A stretch of 41,065 nt of DNA. Source: Candidatus Omnitrophota bacterium (GTDB taxonomy: Bacteria; Omnitrophota; Gorgyraeia; Gorgyraeales; Gorgyraeaceae). The notes beneath the pieces were generated by a model. It was not told where the DNA came from. It ran no database searches and was given only the letters and a program-made list of their open reading frames with translations. A program made the translations under genes and the position numbers. Positions 1-8,919 of the stretch are shown piece after piece (within the stretch, counting starts at the first letter, position 1; each line of letters starts with the position of its first letter). The stretch lies in NCBI GenBank assembly GCA_003485765.1, contig DNHS01000014.1:1-41065 (forward strand), in the 5' to 3' direction.

Positions 1-762
1 ATGTACGGCATTGATTTTACAGGCGGCCAGATACAGGAATATTCTTTTGCCAGCCCTGTGAGCGCAGAAGAGGTCAGAAAGTCAATGGACGCTATAGGCA
101 TAAAAGATGCGACTATACAGCAATTCGCAAATAAAAACCAGGTTTTAATAAAGACAGCACTAGACGAGACTACTAAGATAAGTGAGGCCCTTAAAACGAG
201 TTTTCAAAATAATCCCACAGAATTATTGCGTGTTGAAAAAGTAGGGCCTTCTGTTGGAAAGCACCTCAAGAAGAACGCATTTCTCGCGCTTATGTGCAGC
301 CTTGGGGGCATATTGATTTATGTAGGAATAAGGTTTAAAAATATGATATTTGCTTCTGCCGGCGTAATAGCGCTTTTTCATGACGTAGCTGTTGGCATGG
401 GCGCGCTGGCCATTGCAGGCGGAGAAATGGATTTGAATATAATAGCAGCGCTTCTTACAATAGCAGGTTATTCAATAAACGATACTATTGTAATATATGA
501 CAGGATAAGGGAAAATTTAAAACTGTACCGCAAAGCATCTATGAGAGAGATTGTAAATATGAGCGTTAATCAGATGTTCTCAAGGACAATACTTACGAGC
601 TTCATGACATTATTGGCGGTTATTTCAATCTTTCTTTTCGGAGGAGAGGTACTGAGGCCATTTTCGTTCGTGCTTCTGGCAGGTATGATATCAGGAGTAT
701 ATTCAACAGTGTATATTGCATCTCCTTTAATTATATCCTGGCATACAAGGCAGTCGAAATAA
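1..762 (+). CDS. secF: Protein translocase subunit SecF (5'-truncated by window edge)
   Basis: SecF is the inner-membrane partner of SecD and uses the proton gradient to help SecYEG export proteins. The reading frame opens with GIDFTGG, the signature that normally follows the first membrane helix of SecF, so helix 1 and the true start lie upstream of the window; the ATG at base 1 is probably an internal Met. After the periplasmic domain come five hydrophobic segments from about residue 93. They include the conserved membrane region with 'FHDVAVGMGAL' and 'GYSINDTIVIYDRIRE', the most conserved SecF motif. It could be the C-terminal half of a fused SecDF, since the upstream sequence is not visible. 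A CDF transporter gene follows 6 bases later. Confidence 0.93.
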   Translation: MYGIDFTGGQIQEYSFASPVSAEEVRKSMDAIGIKDATIQQFANKNQVLIKTALDETTKISEALKTSFQNNPTELLRVEKVGPSVGKHLKKNAFLALMCSLGGILIYVGIRFKNMIFASAGVIALFHDVAVGMGALAIAGGEMDLNIIAALLTIAGYSINDTIVIYDRIRENLKLYRKASMREIVNMSVNQMFSRTILTSFMTLLAVISIFLFGGEVLRPFSFVLLAGMISGVYSTVYIASPLIISWHTRQSK

Positions 763-768
763 GGTTTT

Positions 769-1638
769 ATGGACAAGTTTAAAGAAATCAAGCGAATATT
801 AATACTAATTCTTTTTTTTAACTGGCTTGTGGCTTTTAGCAAGCTCATATATGGGCTTATTACGAGGTCTGCTGCCATGACAGCGGATGGAGTGCATTCT
901 TTTGCAGACGGCGCTTCAAATATTATAGGCCTTGTAGGCATATGGGCTGCATCTAAGCCGATAGACGAAGACCACCCGTATGGCCATAAAAAATATGAAA
1001 CTGTTGCTACACTGGGCATTGCGGTCATGCTCTTTTTAGCAAGTTTCGATATTATAAAAGATTCTATTTTAAGGCTGTTTCACCCTGTGGTTCCTGATGT
1101 AAATATGTTTAGTTTTGGCCTGATGGTAATTGCATCTCTCATTAATGTAGTGGTAATGAGATATGAATATAAAAAAGGGACAGAGCTATCCAGCGATATA
1201 TTGGTCTGCGATTCAATACATACAAAAACCGACATATTTGTCTCAAGCGCAGTTATTGTAACATTGATCTCGACAAAAGCAGGTTTTCCCATACTTGATA
1301 CGATTGTGGCGTTTGTGATAGGCATTTTAATCGCTAAGGCTGGATTTGAAATATTAAAGAAAAGCTCTGATGTGTTGTGCGATAGAGAAGCTATTGAAAA
1401 AGCCAAGATAGCCAAGGTAGTAAGCGGGGTATCCGGAGTAAAAGCTATACACAAGATAAGAACAAGAGGAAGAGAAGACGATGTGCATGTGGATCTTCAT
1501 GTAACAGTTAATACGAGCATGCACGTTGACACTGCGCATGAGCTTAGCCACAGGATAAGCGATACCCTGAAAGAGAAGATACGTGGGATCACGGATGTAA
1601 TCGTGCATATAGAGCCAATGCATAGTCACCGCTTATGA
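769..1638 (+). CDS. Cation diffusion facilitator (CDF) family metal transporter
   Basis: This is a 289-aa divalent-cation/proton antiporter of the FieF/YiiP type, exporting Zn, Fe, Cd or Mn from the cytoplasm. Six hydrophobic segments precede a C-terminal cytoplasmic dimerisation domain rich in His (about residues 205-289). The membrane metal site is visible as H-x3-D in helix 2 (His43 and Asp47 in ADGVHSFAD) and H-x3-D before helix 5 (HTKTD). The helix-2 His rather than Asp is common in CDF members, and the metal cannot be predicted from it. The C-terminus has several His residues (DDVHVDLHV, VHIEPMHSHR) suited to regulatory metal binding. The gene sits between secF and recJ, overlapping recJ by ATGA. 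Confidence 0.92.
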   Translation: MDKFKEIKRILILILFFNWLVAFSKLIYGLITRSAAMTADGVHSFADGASNIIGLVGIWAASKPIDEDHPYGHKKYETVATLGIAVMLFLASFDIIKDSILRLFHPVVPDVNMFSFGLMVIASLINVVVMRYEYKKGTELSSDILVCDSIHTKTDIFVSSAVIVTLISTKAGFPILDTIVAFVIGILIAKAGFEILKKSSDVLCDREAIEKAKIAKVVSGVSGVKAIHKIRTRGREDDVHVDLHVTVNTSMHVDTAHELSHRISDTLKEKIRGITDVIVHIEPMHSHRL

Positions 1639-3335
1639 AACGATGGAATATAAAACAATCTGATCTACTGTGCCAGAAATATTTGAGCGATAATCTATTG
1701 ATATCTCCTATAATTGCTCAGTTGCTTATAAATCGGGGTATGCGCGATGTTGATAAGATAAAATCATTCCTGAATAGCAATCTATCCGAACTTTATAACC
1801 CATTTTTAATGAAAGGCATGTCCGAGGCGGTTTCTCGCATAAGAAAAGCCTTGGATAAAAAAGAAAAGATACTTATTCATGGCGATTATGATGTGGATGG
1901 CGTAACCGCTACAGCGCTTTTATTTTTTACTTTGCAAGAATTCGGCGCAGAACCTGTTTACTTTATCCCGGACAGGCTTACTGAAGGTTATGGATTAGGT
2001 TCAAGCGGAGTAGAAGAGGCTGTCAGAATAAAAGCAAATCTCGTTATCACAGTTGACTGCGGGATATCCAGCCATGAAGAAGTAGACGGCCTAAATAAAC
2101 ACGGTATAGATGTGGTAGTGACAGACCACCACGAGCCCCCTAAGATATTACCCAATGCTCATGCAATAATAAATCCTCATCAAAAAGGGTGCGCTTATCC
2201 TGATAAAAATCTTTCAGGGGTCAGTATAGCGTTTAAATTGTGCCAGGCATTAAGCTCTGAGCTAAATAACAAGAATTTCTGGAAACACCTGGACCTTGTT
2301 TCGCTTGGCACTGTTTCCGATATAGCCCCTATATTAGGAGAAAATAGAATCCTTGTTAAAGAGGGCTTGAAATTATTTAAAAACATAGGCTCTAACAAAG
2401 GGGTGAAAGCTCTTATTGAAGTAAGCGGCATTAAAAAAGATAAGATTGGAGCTTTTGAAATAGGCTTTATTTTAGGCCCCAGGATAAATGCAGCTGGAAG
2501 GCTTGGCTCTGCAGGCACAGCAGTAGAGCTTTTGTTAACAGATGATGATGAAAAGGCAAACTCGCTTGCGAATAAATTAAATAAGGCAAATCAGGAAAGG
2601 CAAAGAATAGAAAAGGATACTTTGAAAGAGGCAATATTCAAAATAGAGAAAGATATAAATTTTAAAGATCATAAGGTGATAGTGCTTCATAATGAAAACT
2701 GGCACGCAGGGGTGATGGGTATTGTTGCTTCCAGGATATCAGATAGGTTTAACAGGCCAGCGATCCTTATTTCAACTAAAGACGGCATAGGAAGAGGCTC
2801 TGGGAGGTCTATTGAAAATTTCCATTTATTCGAAGCGCTCACAGCTTGCGAGGAATTCTTAAAAGAATACGGAGGGCACCAATATGCGTGCGGCCTGACT
2901 ATACTTGAAGAAAATCTAGCCGCGTTTATAAAATTGATAAATGAATTAGCTGCCAACACCATGACAACAGAAGATTTAATCCAATCGCTTTGCATTGATA
3001 TGGATATAGAGCTAAACATGCTCGATTATAAAATAGCAGAGGATATAGCGAAGCTCGAACCTTTTGGAGAAGGGAATCCTGAGCCGATATTTTGTTCCAG
3101 AAATCTGAGATTAGCCCAGCCGTTGAGGGTATTGAAAGGAGAACATATCAAATTTCAAGTTACTGACGGCAAGAAAAATTTCGAGGCAATAGGATTTGGG
3201 ATGGCTAAGGATAGCGATATAGAGTTTGCGTTGAGAAATAATACTATGTTTGATATGGCTTATACTGTTTCGCTTAATAATTGGCAGGGGGTAAGCACTG
3301 TTCAGCTGAAGATAGAGGATATCAAGCCTTCCTGA
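1635..3335 (+). CDS. recJ: Single-stranded-DNA-specific exonuclease RecJ
   Basis: RecJ degrades single-stranded DNA 5' to 3' in recombination and mismatch repair. The 566-aa protein has the DHH phosphoesterase domain with the metal-binding motif DYDVDGVTA at Asp84-Asp88 and the eponymous D-H-H at 164-166. The DHHA1 domain follows with GGHQYACG at 413-420, then the C-terminal OB-type domain. Length is normal for the family. The start ATG overlaps the stop of the CDF transporter (ATGA). The 3' end overlaps the convergent rpmB gene by 14 bases, so the two transcripts must be complementary at their ends. Confidence 0.96.
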   Translation: MKRWNIKQSDLLCQKYLSDNLLISPIIAQLLINRGMRDVDKIKSFLNSNLSELYNPFLMKGMSEAVSRIRKALDKKEKILIHGDYDVDGVTATALLFFTLQEFGAEPVYFIPDRLTEGYGLGSSGVEEAVRIKANLVITVDCGISSHEEVDGLNKHGIDVVVTDHHEPPKILPNAHAIINPHQKGCAYPDKNLSGVSIAFKLCQALSSELNNKNFWKHLDLVSLGTVSDIAPILGENRILVKEGLKLFKNIGSNKGVKALIEVSGIKKDKIGAFEIGFILGPRINAAGRLGSAGTAVELLLTDDDEKANSLANKLNKANQERQRIEKDTLKEAIFKIEKDINFKDHKVIVLHNENWHAGVMGIVASRISDRFNRPAILISTKDGIGRGSGRSIENFHLFEALTACEEFLKEYGGHQYACGLTILEENLAAFIKLINELAANTMTTEDLIQSLCIDMDIELNMLDYKIAEDIAKLEPFGEGNPEPIFCSRNLRLAQPLRVLKGEHIKFQVTDGKKNFEAIGFGMAKDSDIEFALRNNTMFDMAYTVSLNNWQGVSTVQLKIEDIKPS

Positions 3336-3549
3336 CCTTGCCGGCTTTAAGGCAGGATGTGCATATCTTTATTGTTTTTACAGTGCCTTTTACAATAATC
3401 TTAGCAACCTGCAGATTAGGCATAAATCTTCTTCGGTTTACTCCTGTTATCTTTAATCCTACGCCGCCTTTTGCTTTTGCCAGACCTCTTCGCGCAATGG
3501 TTCTTCCCGCCATAGGCCTTTTCCCGCATATTTCGCAAACTTTTGACAT
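3322..3549 (-). CDS. rpmB: 50S ribosomal protein L28
   Basis: This is a 75-aa ribosomal protein of the large subunit. The N-terminus MSKVCEICGKRPMAG and the core 'RRRFMPNLQ' are diagnostic. Two Cys pairs, C5-x2-C8 and C63-x2-C66, make this the zinc-ribbon form of L28. The start at 3549 is chosen because it gives the canonical MSK N-terminus and has an AAGGAG ribosome-binding site just upstream on the minus strand; a longer in-frame reading exists but adds unrelated residues. It is a lone minus-strand gene, overlapping recJ tail-to-tail and diverging from the TPR membrane-protein gene. Confidence 0.96.
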   Translation of the reverse strand: MSKVCEICGKRPMAGRTIARRGLAKAKGGVGLKITGVNRRRFMPNLQVAKIIVKGTVKTIKICTSCLKAGKVRKA

Positions 3550-3631
3550 GTATAAATCTCCTTTATTTGTATAATGATTTAGGTTAAAATAATAGCACAA
3601 TATAATCATATATGCAAGGAGAAATTTCTAT
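3550..3631. promoter_or_regulatory. Divergent rpmB / TPR-protein intergenic region with candidate promoters
   Basis: This is an 82-base AT-rich spacer between two divergent genes. On the minus strand TTGCAT, 17 bases and TATTAT (3617 down to 3589) form a candidate promoter for rpmB. On the plus strand TATAAT at 3601-3606 could be a -10 box for the TPR membrane protein, with only a weak -35 (TTTAGG) 17 bases upstream. The ribosome-binding site AGGAG at 3617-3621 serves the plus-strand gene. The promoter calls rest only on resemblance to sigma-70 hexamers. Confidence 0.35.
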
Positions 3632-5275
3632 ATGATGAAATATCAAACTATCGCGGATAAAAATATAATAGCCTGTTTTATCTTAATAATATTTTTAGGT
3701 TTTATTGTTTATTCTAACTCTATAAACAGTGGATTTATCTGGGATGATCATCTTCTAGTTAAGGATAATCTTTACATAAGAAATTTGCCTAACATAGGGA
3801 AGTTTTTTAGCGGGGCTATATCAACGGATACTAATGTAAAATATTTTTTTTATCGCCCCCTTCAGATGATTAGTTATGCAATAGAGTATTCATTATGGAA
3901 ATTAGATGCCAGGGGGTACCATCTTGTAAATATCTTTTTACACATTTTAGTAGCTCTCGCTATCTTTTGGTTTATTCTTCTTCTTTATGATGATATCTTC
4001 CTGGCTTGCCTTACAGCCATTCTCTTTGTCGTTCATCCTATGCATATCGAATCAGTAAGTTATATTTCCGGTCTTTCAGATACATTAGGGGCGTTATTTA
4101 TCTTTATTTGTCTATCTCTTTATATACGCTCAAAATCTTATGTAATAGTGGGGCTGACTTATATTGCCGCATTATTATCTAGGGAGACAGGCTTAATCCT
4201 TCCGGTATTAATTTTGGTTTATCATTTTGCATTCAGAAAAAAAATTAATTTTAAATATTTTCTTTTTATTCTGGAAATAACTTTTGCCTATATTTTATTG
4301 AGAATTATTTTTTTTAAGCCAGAAATAGTTTGCCTTACCAGTATTTCTCAAAGGTTTTTGGGTTTTTTTGCAGCTTTAACCACGTATCTTAGGCTGTTAG
4401 TATTTCCATTTGACCTGCATATGGCGTATGGGTTAAAAACATTTAGCTTGATCCACGCTAATGTAATAACAGGCTTTTTAATATTTGTTTTTCTTTTGTT
4501 TTATGCCTTAAGGAAAAAGAAAGATAACGAATTGATTTTTTTCTCTATTTTCTGGTTTTTAATTGCGCTTTTACCGGTCTCCAATATTTATCCAATCAAT
4601 GCTTATATGAGCGAGCATTGGTTATATATTCCATCGATAGGTTTTTTTCTAATTTTGGCAAAAGGCTTAATATATTTATACAAAAAGAAATTTTGTTATC
4701 CTGTCGCTATTATTTCTATCATAGCACTATTAACTTTTTATTCTCTCTTGACTATCAGGCAGAATGAATATTGGAAAAATCCTGTATTTTTTTATAAAAG
4801 GGCATTAAAATACGCTCCTTATGATTTGAGATTGTATATTAATCTTGGTAATGCGTATGCTGATATAGGTAGATTCCAAAGGGCAATATACTGGTACAAA
4901 AAAGCATTAATACATGCGCCTAATAATTGGAAATTGTATCTTAATCTAGGCGCAGCGTACGCTGATATGGGTAGATTACAAAAGGCAATATACTGGTACA
5001 AAAAAGCATTAAAAATAAACCCTGATTCCATAAGTATTTATAATAACTTAGGAGTGTTGTACGTACGTTTTGGTAAATGTAAAGAGGCAATATCGTCATA
5101 CAGGAAGGCATTAGAAATAAATCCAGATTATGCCAGGGCATATTTTGGTTTAGCTGAAGCTTATTTTTATGATAAGCAGTATAATCTAGCTATTAAATAT
5201 TGCGATGAAGCAGTTAAGTTTCAATACAATGTCCCCAAAGAATTTTTAGATATGTTAAGCTCATATAGAAAATAG
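3632..5275 (+). CDS. Polytopic membrane protein with C-terminal TPR repeats (TMTC-like GT-C fold)
   Basis: The 547-aa protein has about ten hydrophobic helices in residues 11-385, then at least four tetratricopeptide repeats to the C-terminus. The first extracytoplasmic loop carries WDD (Trp37-Asp38-Asp39), and HPMHIESVSY starts at His135. This pairing is typical of TMTC-type and other GT-C glycosyltransferases that use polyprenyl-phosphate sugars; in that family the loop Asp is catalytic. It may therefore be a membrane O-glycosyltransferase whose TPRs bind acceptor proteins, but no substrate can be named. TPR units 1 and 2 (about 4800-5020) are almost identical at the DNA level with a 102-base period, indicating recent duplication. 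The DNA looks more AT-rich than its neighbours. Two ATGs adjoin (3632, 3635); AGGAG precedes them. Confidence 0.8.
   Translation: MMKYQTIADKNIIACFILIIFLGFIVYSNSINSGFIWDDHLLVKDNLYIRNLPNIGKFFSGAISTDTNVKYFFYRPLQMISYAIEYSLWKLDARGYHLVNIFLHILVALAIFWFILLLYDDIFLACLTAILFVVHPMHIESVSYISGLSDTLGALFIFICLSLYIRSKSYVIVGLTYIAALLSRETGLILPVLILVYHFAFRKKINFKYFLFILEITFAYILLRIIFFKPEIVCLTSISQRFLGFFAALTTYLRLLVFPFDLHMAYGLKTFSLIHANVITGFLIFVFLLFYALRKKKDNELIFFSIFWFLIALLPVSNIYPINAYMSEHWLYIPSIGFFLILAKGLIYLYKKKFCYPVAIISIIALLTFYSLLTIRQNEYWKNPVFFYKRALKYAPYDLRLYINLGNAYADIGRFQRAIYWYKKALIHAPNNWKLYLNLGAAYADMGRLQKAIYWYKKALKINPDSISIYNNLGVLYVRFGKCKEAISSYRKALEINPDYARAYFGLAEAYFYDKQYNLAIKYCDEAVKFQYNVPKEFLDMLSSYRK
4811..5120 (+). repeat. 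Tandem TPR-coding repeats, 102-base period
   Basis: Successive 34-residue TPR units are encoded in tandem. The words GGCAATATACTGGTACAAAA at 4882 and again at 4984 are exactly 102 bases apart. The flanking GATATAGGTAGATT and GATATGGGTAGATT match with single changes. Units 3 and 4 are more diverged. This is an internal gene repeat, not a mobile element. Confidence 0.85.
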
Positions 5276-5308
5276 CTTAAGATAATATAATGCGCAGGAA
5301 AAATAGAT

Positions 5309-6256
5309 ATGATTGAACGTATTAAGAAAGCTTATAAATTAATGGAATCGTGCAGGCTTTGTCCGCGTAAATGCGGAATTAACAGGCTGAAGGGCCAGAC
5401 GGGATTCTGTAAGGCGGGGTTACTACCAATGGTTTCAAGTTTCCACGTTCATTTTGGCGAAGAGCCTCCAATTTCAGGCAGGAACGGCTCAGGTACTATA
5501 TTTTTTACGCATTGCAGTCTTAGGTGTGTATTTTGTCAGAATCATCCTATAAGCCATTTAGGCCAGGGCAAAGAGGCAAGCGTAGAAGAATTAGCCTGTA
5601 TGATGCTGAAATTGCAGGCTGAGGGCTGCCACAATATAAATTTTGTAACGCCTACTCATTATATGCCGCAGATATTGGAAGCGGTATTTATTGCAAGAGA
5701 AAAGGGCCTAAAGGTACCGCTAGTTTATAATTGCGGCGGATATGAATCAATGGAAGCCCTGGAGATTTTAGATGGGATAATTGATATATATATGCCTGAT
5801 ATGAAATATTCTGATGATGCGCCAGCTAAAAAATATTCAAATGCGCCTGATTATTTTGAGATTAATAAAATTGCAGTAAAAGAGATGTACAGGCAAGTAG
5901 GAGATTTAAAGATGCATAGAGGCATTGTGAGTAAAGGAATTTTAATAAGGCATCTTGTATTGCCTGAGAATTTAGCTGGCAGCCAGAAGATATTCGAATT
6001 TATCGCTAATGAGTTATCGCCAGATATATATGTTAATATAATGGCGCAATATTATCCGTGCCATTCAGCAAGTAAATTTCCAGAAATAGACCGCAGGATT
6101 ACTGCCAGGGAATACATGGAAGCAATTAGGTTGGTTGAAAAAGCAGGCCTCAAAAACGGTTTTAGGCAGGTCATGAGCACAATAAAACGCAAACGCATTC
6201 CAGAATGGACGGATAACCTCAAAACAACTTTACAAACTAACAATGTCACTTTGTAA
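5309..6256 (+). CDS. PflX-type (COG1313) radical SAM protein
   Basis: The 315-aa radical S-adenosylmethionine enzyme is related to pyruvate formate-lyase activating enzymes. The cluster-binding motif C-x3-C-x2-C is at Cys69, Cys73 and Cys76 (CSLRCVFC). An N-terminal Cys set (C15, C18, C22, C34) could bind a second metal site, as is usual in the PflX group. The segment 'GRNGSGTIFF' before the motif is typical. The physiological substrate of this family is not established, so no reaction is proposed. The last roughly ten codons (Thr306-Leu315) and the stop lie in a 41-bp palindromic repeat, so the natural C-terminus seems to have been altered by that element. A weak AGGAAA precedes the ATG. Confidence 0.87.
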   Translation: MIERIKKAYKLMESCRLCPRKCGINRLKGQTGFCKAGLLPMVSSFHVHFGEEPPISGRNGSGTIFFTHCSLRCVFCQNHPISHLGQGKEASVEELACMMLKLQAEGCHNINFVTPTHYMPQILEAVFIAREKGLKVPLVYNCGGYESMEALEILDGIIDIYMPDMKYSDDAPAKKYSNAPDYFEINKIAVKEMYRQVGDLKMHRGIVSKGILIRHLVLPENLAGSQKIFEFIANELSPDIYVNIMAQYYPCHSASKFPEIDRRITAREYMEAIRLVEKAGLKNGFRQVMSTIKRKRIPEWTDNLKTTLQTNNVTL

Positions 6257-6263
6257 AGTTGTT
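6223..6263. repeat. 41-bp palindromic repeat, copy 1
   Basis: Perfect 14-bp inverted repeat: AACAACTTTACAAA at 6223-6236 and its complement at 6250-6263, separated by 13 bases. It covers the end of the radical SAM gene and lies 21 bases before recG. It shares outer arms and length with the elements at 11412 and 28178 (34 of 41 positions match the 28178 copy). No T-tract follows, so it is not a typical terminator. Confidence 0.9.
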
Positions 6264-6284
6264 GGGTTGGATGAGTAGAATATT

Positions 6285-8354
6285 ATGAAAGATTTAAATA
6301 TTTCCGCGAGATTTATTAAGGGCGTCGGGCCTTCCAGGTTAAGTACATTGAGCCATCTAGGCATAGAGACCATATATGACCTTCTTTATTGTTTTCCGGC
6401 CAGGCATGAGGATAGGAGCAGTATCAAGAAGATAGCTGAGATAAGGCCGGGAAATTTTGAAACAATAAAAGTGAAGGCGCTTACTTTTGGAGACCGCATG
6501 TCAAAAAAAGGCATGAATATATTCCAATTGGCTGTAGGGGACTCTACAGGAGTTGTACACGCTACATGGTTCAATCAGCCGTATATGAAGGATAAATTTA
6601 AAATAGGCCAGGAATTGATTTTATATGGAAGGGTGGAAAAATATAATTATCTGCAGATAAATAATCCTGAATATGAAATCTTAACCGGCACAAAGGAAGA
6701 TTTCGTGCATATAGCGAGGATCGTGCCTGTATATCCGCTTACTGAAAGCCTGAACCAGCGATGGTTTAGGAATATTATGAAATTTACAGTGGATAATTAT
6801 GTGGACGAGATTAGAGAGATATTGCCGTTTGAGATGCGCAAAAGAAACAATCTCATGATACTTAAAGAAGCTGTGAGAAATATTCATTTTCCAGTAAGCG
6901 ATTTAGTTCTGAAAAAAGCCAGGGAAAGGATTATATTTGATGAATTTTTTATTTTGCAGACAGGGATTGCGCTGAAAAGGGCCAGTATTAAGATAGATTT
7001 GAGCGGTTACAGCCATAAACTGGAAGGCGATCTGATAGGCAAATTTAAAAATGATATACCGTTTCAATTAACAAAAAGCCAGTCAAAGGTGATAAGAGAA
7101 ATAGAAGAGGATATGAAAAGCCAAAAGCCGATGAACAGGCTTTTGCAGGGAGATGTTGGCAGCGGGAAAACAATAGTGGCTTTGTATGCGCTTATTCTGA
7201 CTGTTCAAAATGGATACCAGGGCGCTTTGATGGTTCCCACAGAGATACTCGCAGAACAGCATTATAGAAATATAAAGGTATTGATAAAACACCTTGGAAT
7301 AAATGTAATGCTTTTATCGGGAGATTTGAAAGAAGAAGAGCGCAGGCGCAGGCGGCAGATGATAGAAACAGGCGAGGCAGATATTATCATAGGCACTCAT
7401 GCCCTTATTCAAGAAGGAGTTAATTTTAAAAAATTAGGCCTTGCAGTAATAGACGAACAGCATAAATTCGGAGTCATACAGAGAGCAATATTAAAATCAA
7501 AATCACAAAGTCCAGACATGCTTATCATGACAGCGACTCCTATACCAAGGACTCTGGCATTGACTGTTTATGGAGATATGGATGTGTCAACAATAGACGA
7601 ACTGCCTCCCGGTAGGGGCGGCGTCAAGACGTTTTTCTTTGAAGAAAAGAATAGAGACAGGGCTTATAATATCGCAGAAGAGGAAATAAAAACAGGCAGG
7701 CAGGTTTATATAGTTTATCCTATAATAGATGAATCAGAGAAATTAGATTTGAGAGCGGCTATTAAGATGCATAAGGATCTGAGCCAGCGTTTTACTGATT
7801 TAAAAATAGGGCTTTTGCATGGAAGGATGAAATCAAAAGAAAAAGAGACAGTAATGCATGATTTTAAAGACCGTAAAATAGATATGCTGGTTTCAACTAT
7901 AGTTATAGAAGTAGGCGTGGATATCAGTAATGCCAGCGTGATGATTATAGAGCATGCCGAAAGATTCGGGCTTAGCCAACTGCATCAATTAAGAGGCAGG
8001 ATTGGAAGAGGTAAGCATATGTCTTACTGCATATTAGTCAGCGAACCAAAGAGCGATGATGCAAAACATAGAATAAGCGCTATGCTGAATACCCATGATG
8101 GTTTTAAGATAGCAGAAATTGATCTTGAAATCAGAGGGCCAGGAGAATTTTTCGGCACAAAACAGCATGGCCTTCCTGAATTAAAGATTGCCAATATAAT
8201 AAGGGATAGGGATTTGCTAGAACTTGCTAAAAAAGAGGCGTTTGAGCTGGTTCAAAAAGACAGGTTCTTAAGATCGCCTGAGAATAAACTTATCAGGGAA
8301 AGCCTTTTAAATAAATTTAGCAAAGAAGATCTGGCATTAGCTTCTGTGGGGTAA
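6285..8354 (+). CDS. recG: ATP-dependent DNA helicase RecG
   Basis: RecG remodels stalled replication forks and branch-migrates Holliday junctions. The 689-aa protein has an N-terminal wedge/OB domain (about residues 1-230), then a superfamily 2 helicase. Walker A is GDVGSGKT at 289-296, the DEQH box is at 390-393, and motif III is seen as 'MTATPIPRTLALT'. The motif VI region is 'QLRGRIGRG', followed by the RecG-specific C-terminal segment 'GPGEFFGTKQHGLPE'. Full length for the family. No strong Shine-Dalgarno is seen; the ATG follows the palindromic repeat by 21 bases. The stop is 1 base from the rsmD start, implying co-transcription. Confidence 0.97.
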   Translation: MKDLNISARFIKGVGPSRLSTLSHLGIETIYDLLYCFPARHEDRSSIKKIAEIRPGNFETIKVKALTFGDRMSKKGMNIFQLAVGDSTGVVHATWFNQPYMKDKFKIGQELILYGRVEKYNYLQINNPEYEILTGTKEDFVHIARIVPVYPLTESLNQRWFRNIMKFTVDNYVDEIREILPFEMRKRNNLMILKEAVRNIHFPVSDLVLKKARERIIFDEFFILQTGIALKRASIKIDLSGYSHKLEGDLIGKFKNDIPFQLTKSQSKVIREIEEDMKSQKPMNRLLQGDVGSGKTIVALYALILTVQNGYQGALMVPTEILAEQHYRNIKVLIKHLGINVMLLSGDLKEEERRRRRQMIETGEADIIIGTHALIQEGVNFKKLGLAVIDEQHKFGVIQRAILKSKSQSPDMLIMTATPIPRTLALTVYGDMDVSTIDELPPGRGGVKTFFFEEKNRDRAYNIAEEEIKTGRQVYIVYPIIDESEKLDLRAAIKMHKDLSQRFTDLKIGLLHGRMKSKEKETVMHDFKDRKIDMLVSTIVIEVGVDISNASVMIIEHAERFGLSQLHQLRGRIGRGKHMSYCILVSEPKSDDAKHRISAMLNTHDGFKIAEIDLEIRGPGEFFGTKQHGLPELKIANIIRDRDLLELAKKEAFELVQKDRFLRSPENKLIRESLLNKFSKEDLALASVG

Positions 8355-8355
8355 T

Positions 8356-8919
8356 ATGAGAATAATAGGCGGAGCATATAAAGGCAGGATTATAGATATG
8401 CCGGTTGGGATAAGGCCTACGTCTGATAAAGTAAGGAAGTCTTTGTTTGAGATACTCAAAAATCAGATTGGAGGAACAAGTTTTTTAGATCTTTATTGCG
8501 GGAGTGGAGCAATAGGCATAGAGGCATTGTCGCGCGGCGCAAAAAAAACAGTATTTATTGATAATAATTATGATTGTATCTCTATCTTAAAAAAAAATCT
8601 GAATAAAATAGGAATTTCGCAAGGTTCATATGATATATATAATAAAGATTGTATAAATGGAATGGGTGCACTTCAAAAGTCAGGGGCTTCTTTTGATATT
8701 GTATTTCTTGACCCTCCTTATTATATGAGCTTGGCTAAAAATACCTTGATAGAGCTATCCAATTGTGATATACTAACGCCCAATGCTTTGGTTATAGCAG
8801 AGGTATTTAAGAAAGAAAGTCTTCCCGAAGTATTGGGTAATTTCAAGAAAACCAGGTCTTATAAATACGGCGATACGCTATTGGAGTTTTATGAAAAATA
8901 TAGCCATATATCCAGGTAG
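8356..8919 (+). CDS. rsmD: 16S rRNA (guanine(966)-N(2))-methyltransferase RsmD
   Basis: This SAM-dependent enzyme methylates a guanine in 16S rRNA (G966 in E. coli). The 187-aa Rossmann-fold protein opens with the family signature 'MRIIGGAYKGR' and 'RPTSDKVRKSLFEIL'. It has the SAM-binding loop DLYCGSGAIGIEA (residues 45-57) and the catalytic DPPY at 119-122. The 3' end overlaps coaD by 29 bases, a conserved rsmD-coaD gene pair in many bacteria, suggesting translational coupling. Confidence 0.95.
   Translation: MRIIGGAYKGRIIDMPVGIRPTSDKVRKSLFEILKNQIGGTSFLDLYCGSGAIGIEALSRGAKKTVFIDNNYDCISILKKNLNKIGISQGSYDIYNKDCINGMGALQKSGASFDIVFLDPPYYMSLAKNTLIELSNCDILTPNALVIAEVFKKESLPEVLGNFKKTRSYKYGDTLLEFYEKYSHISR

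Noticed and set aside
1..3. ATG at base 1 as the true start of secF
   Set aside because: It falls directly before GIDFTGG, which in SecF follows the first membrane helix; the gene is cut by the window edge.
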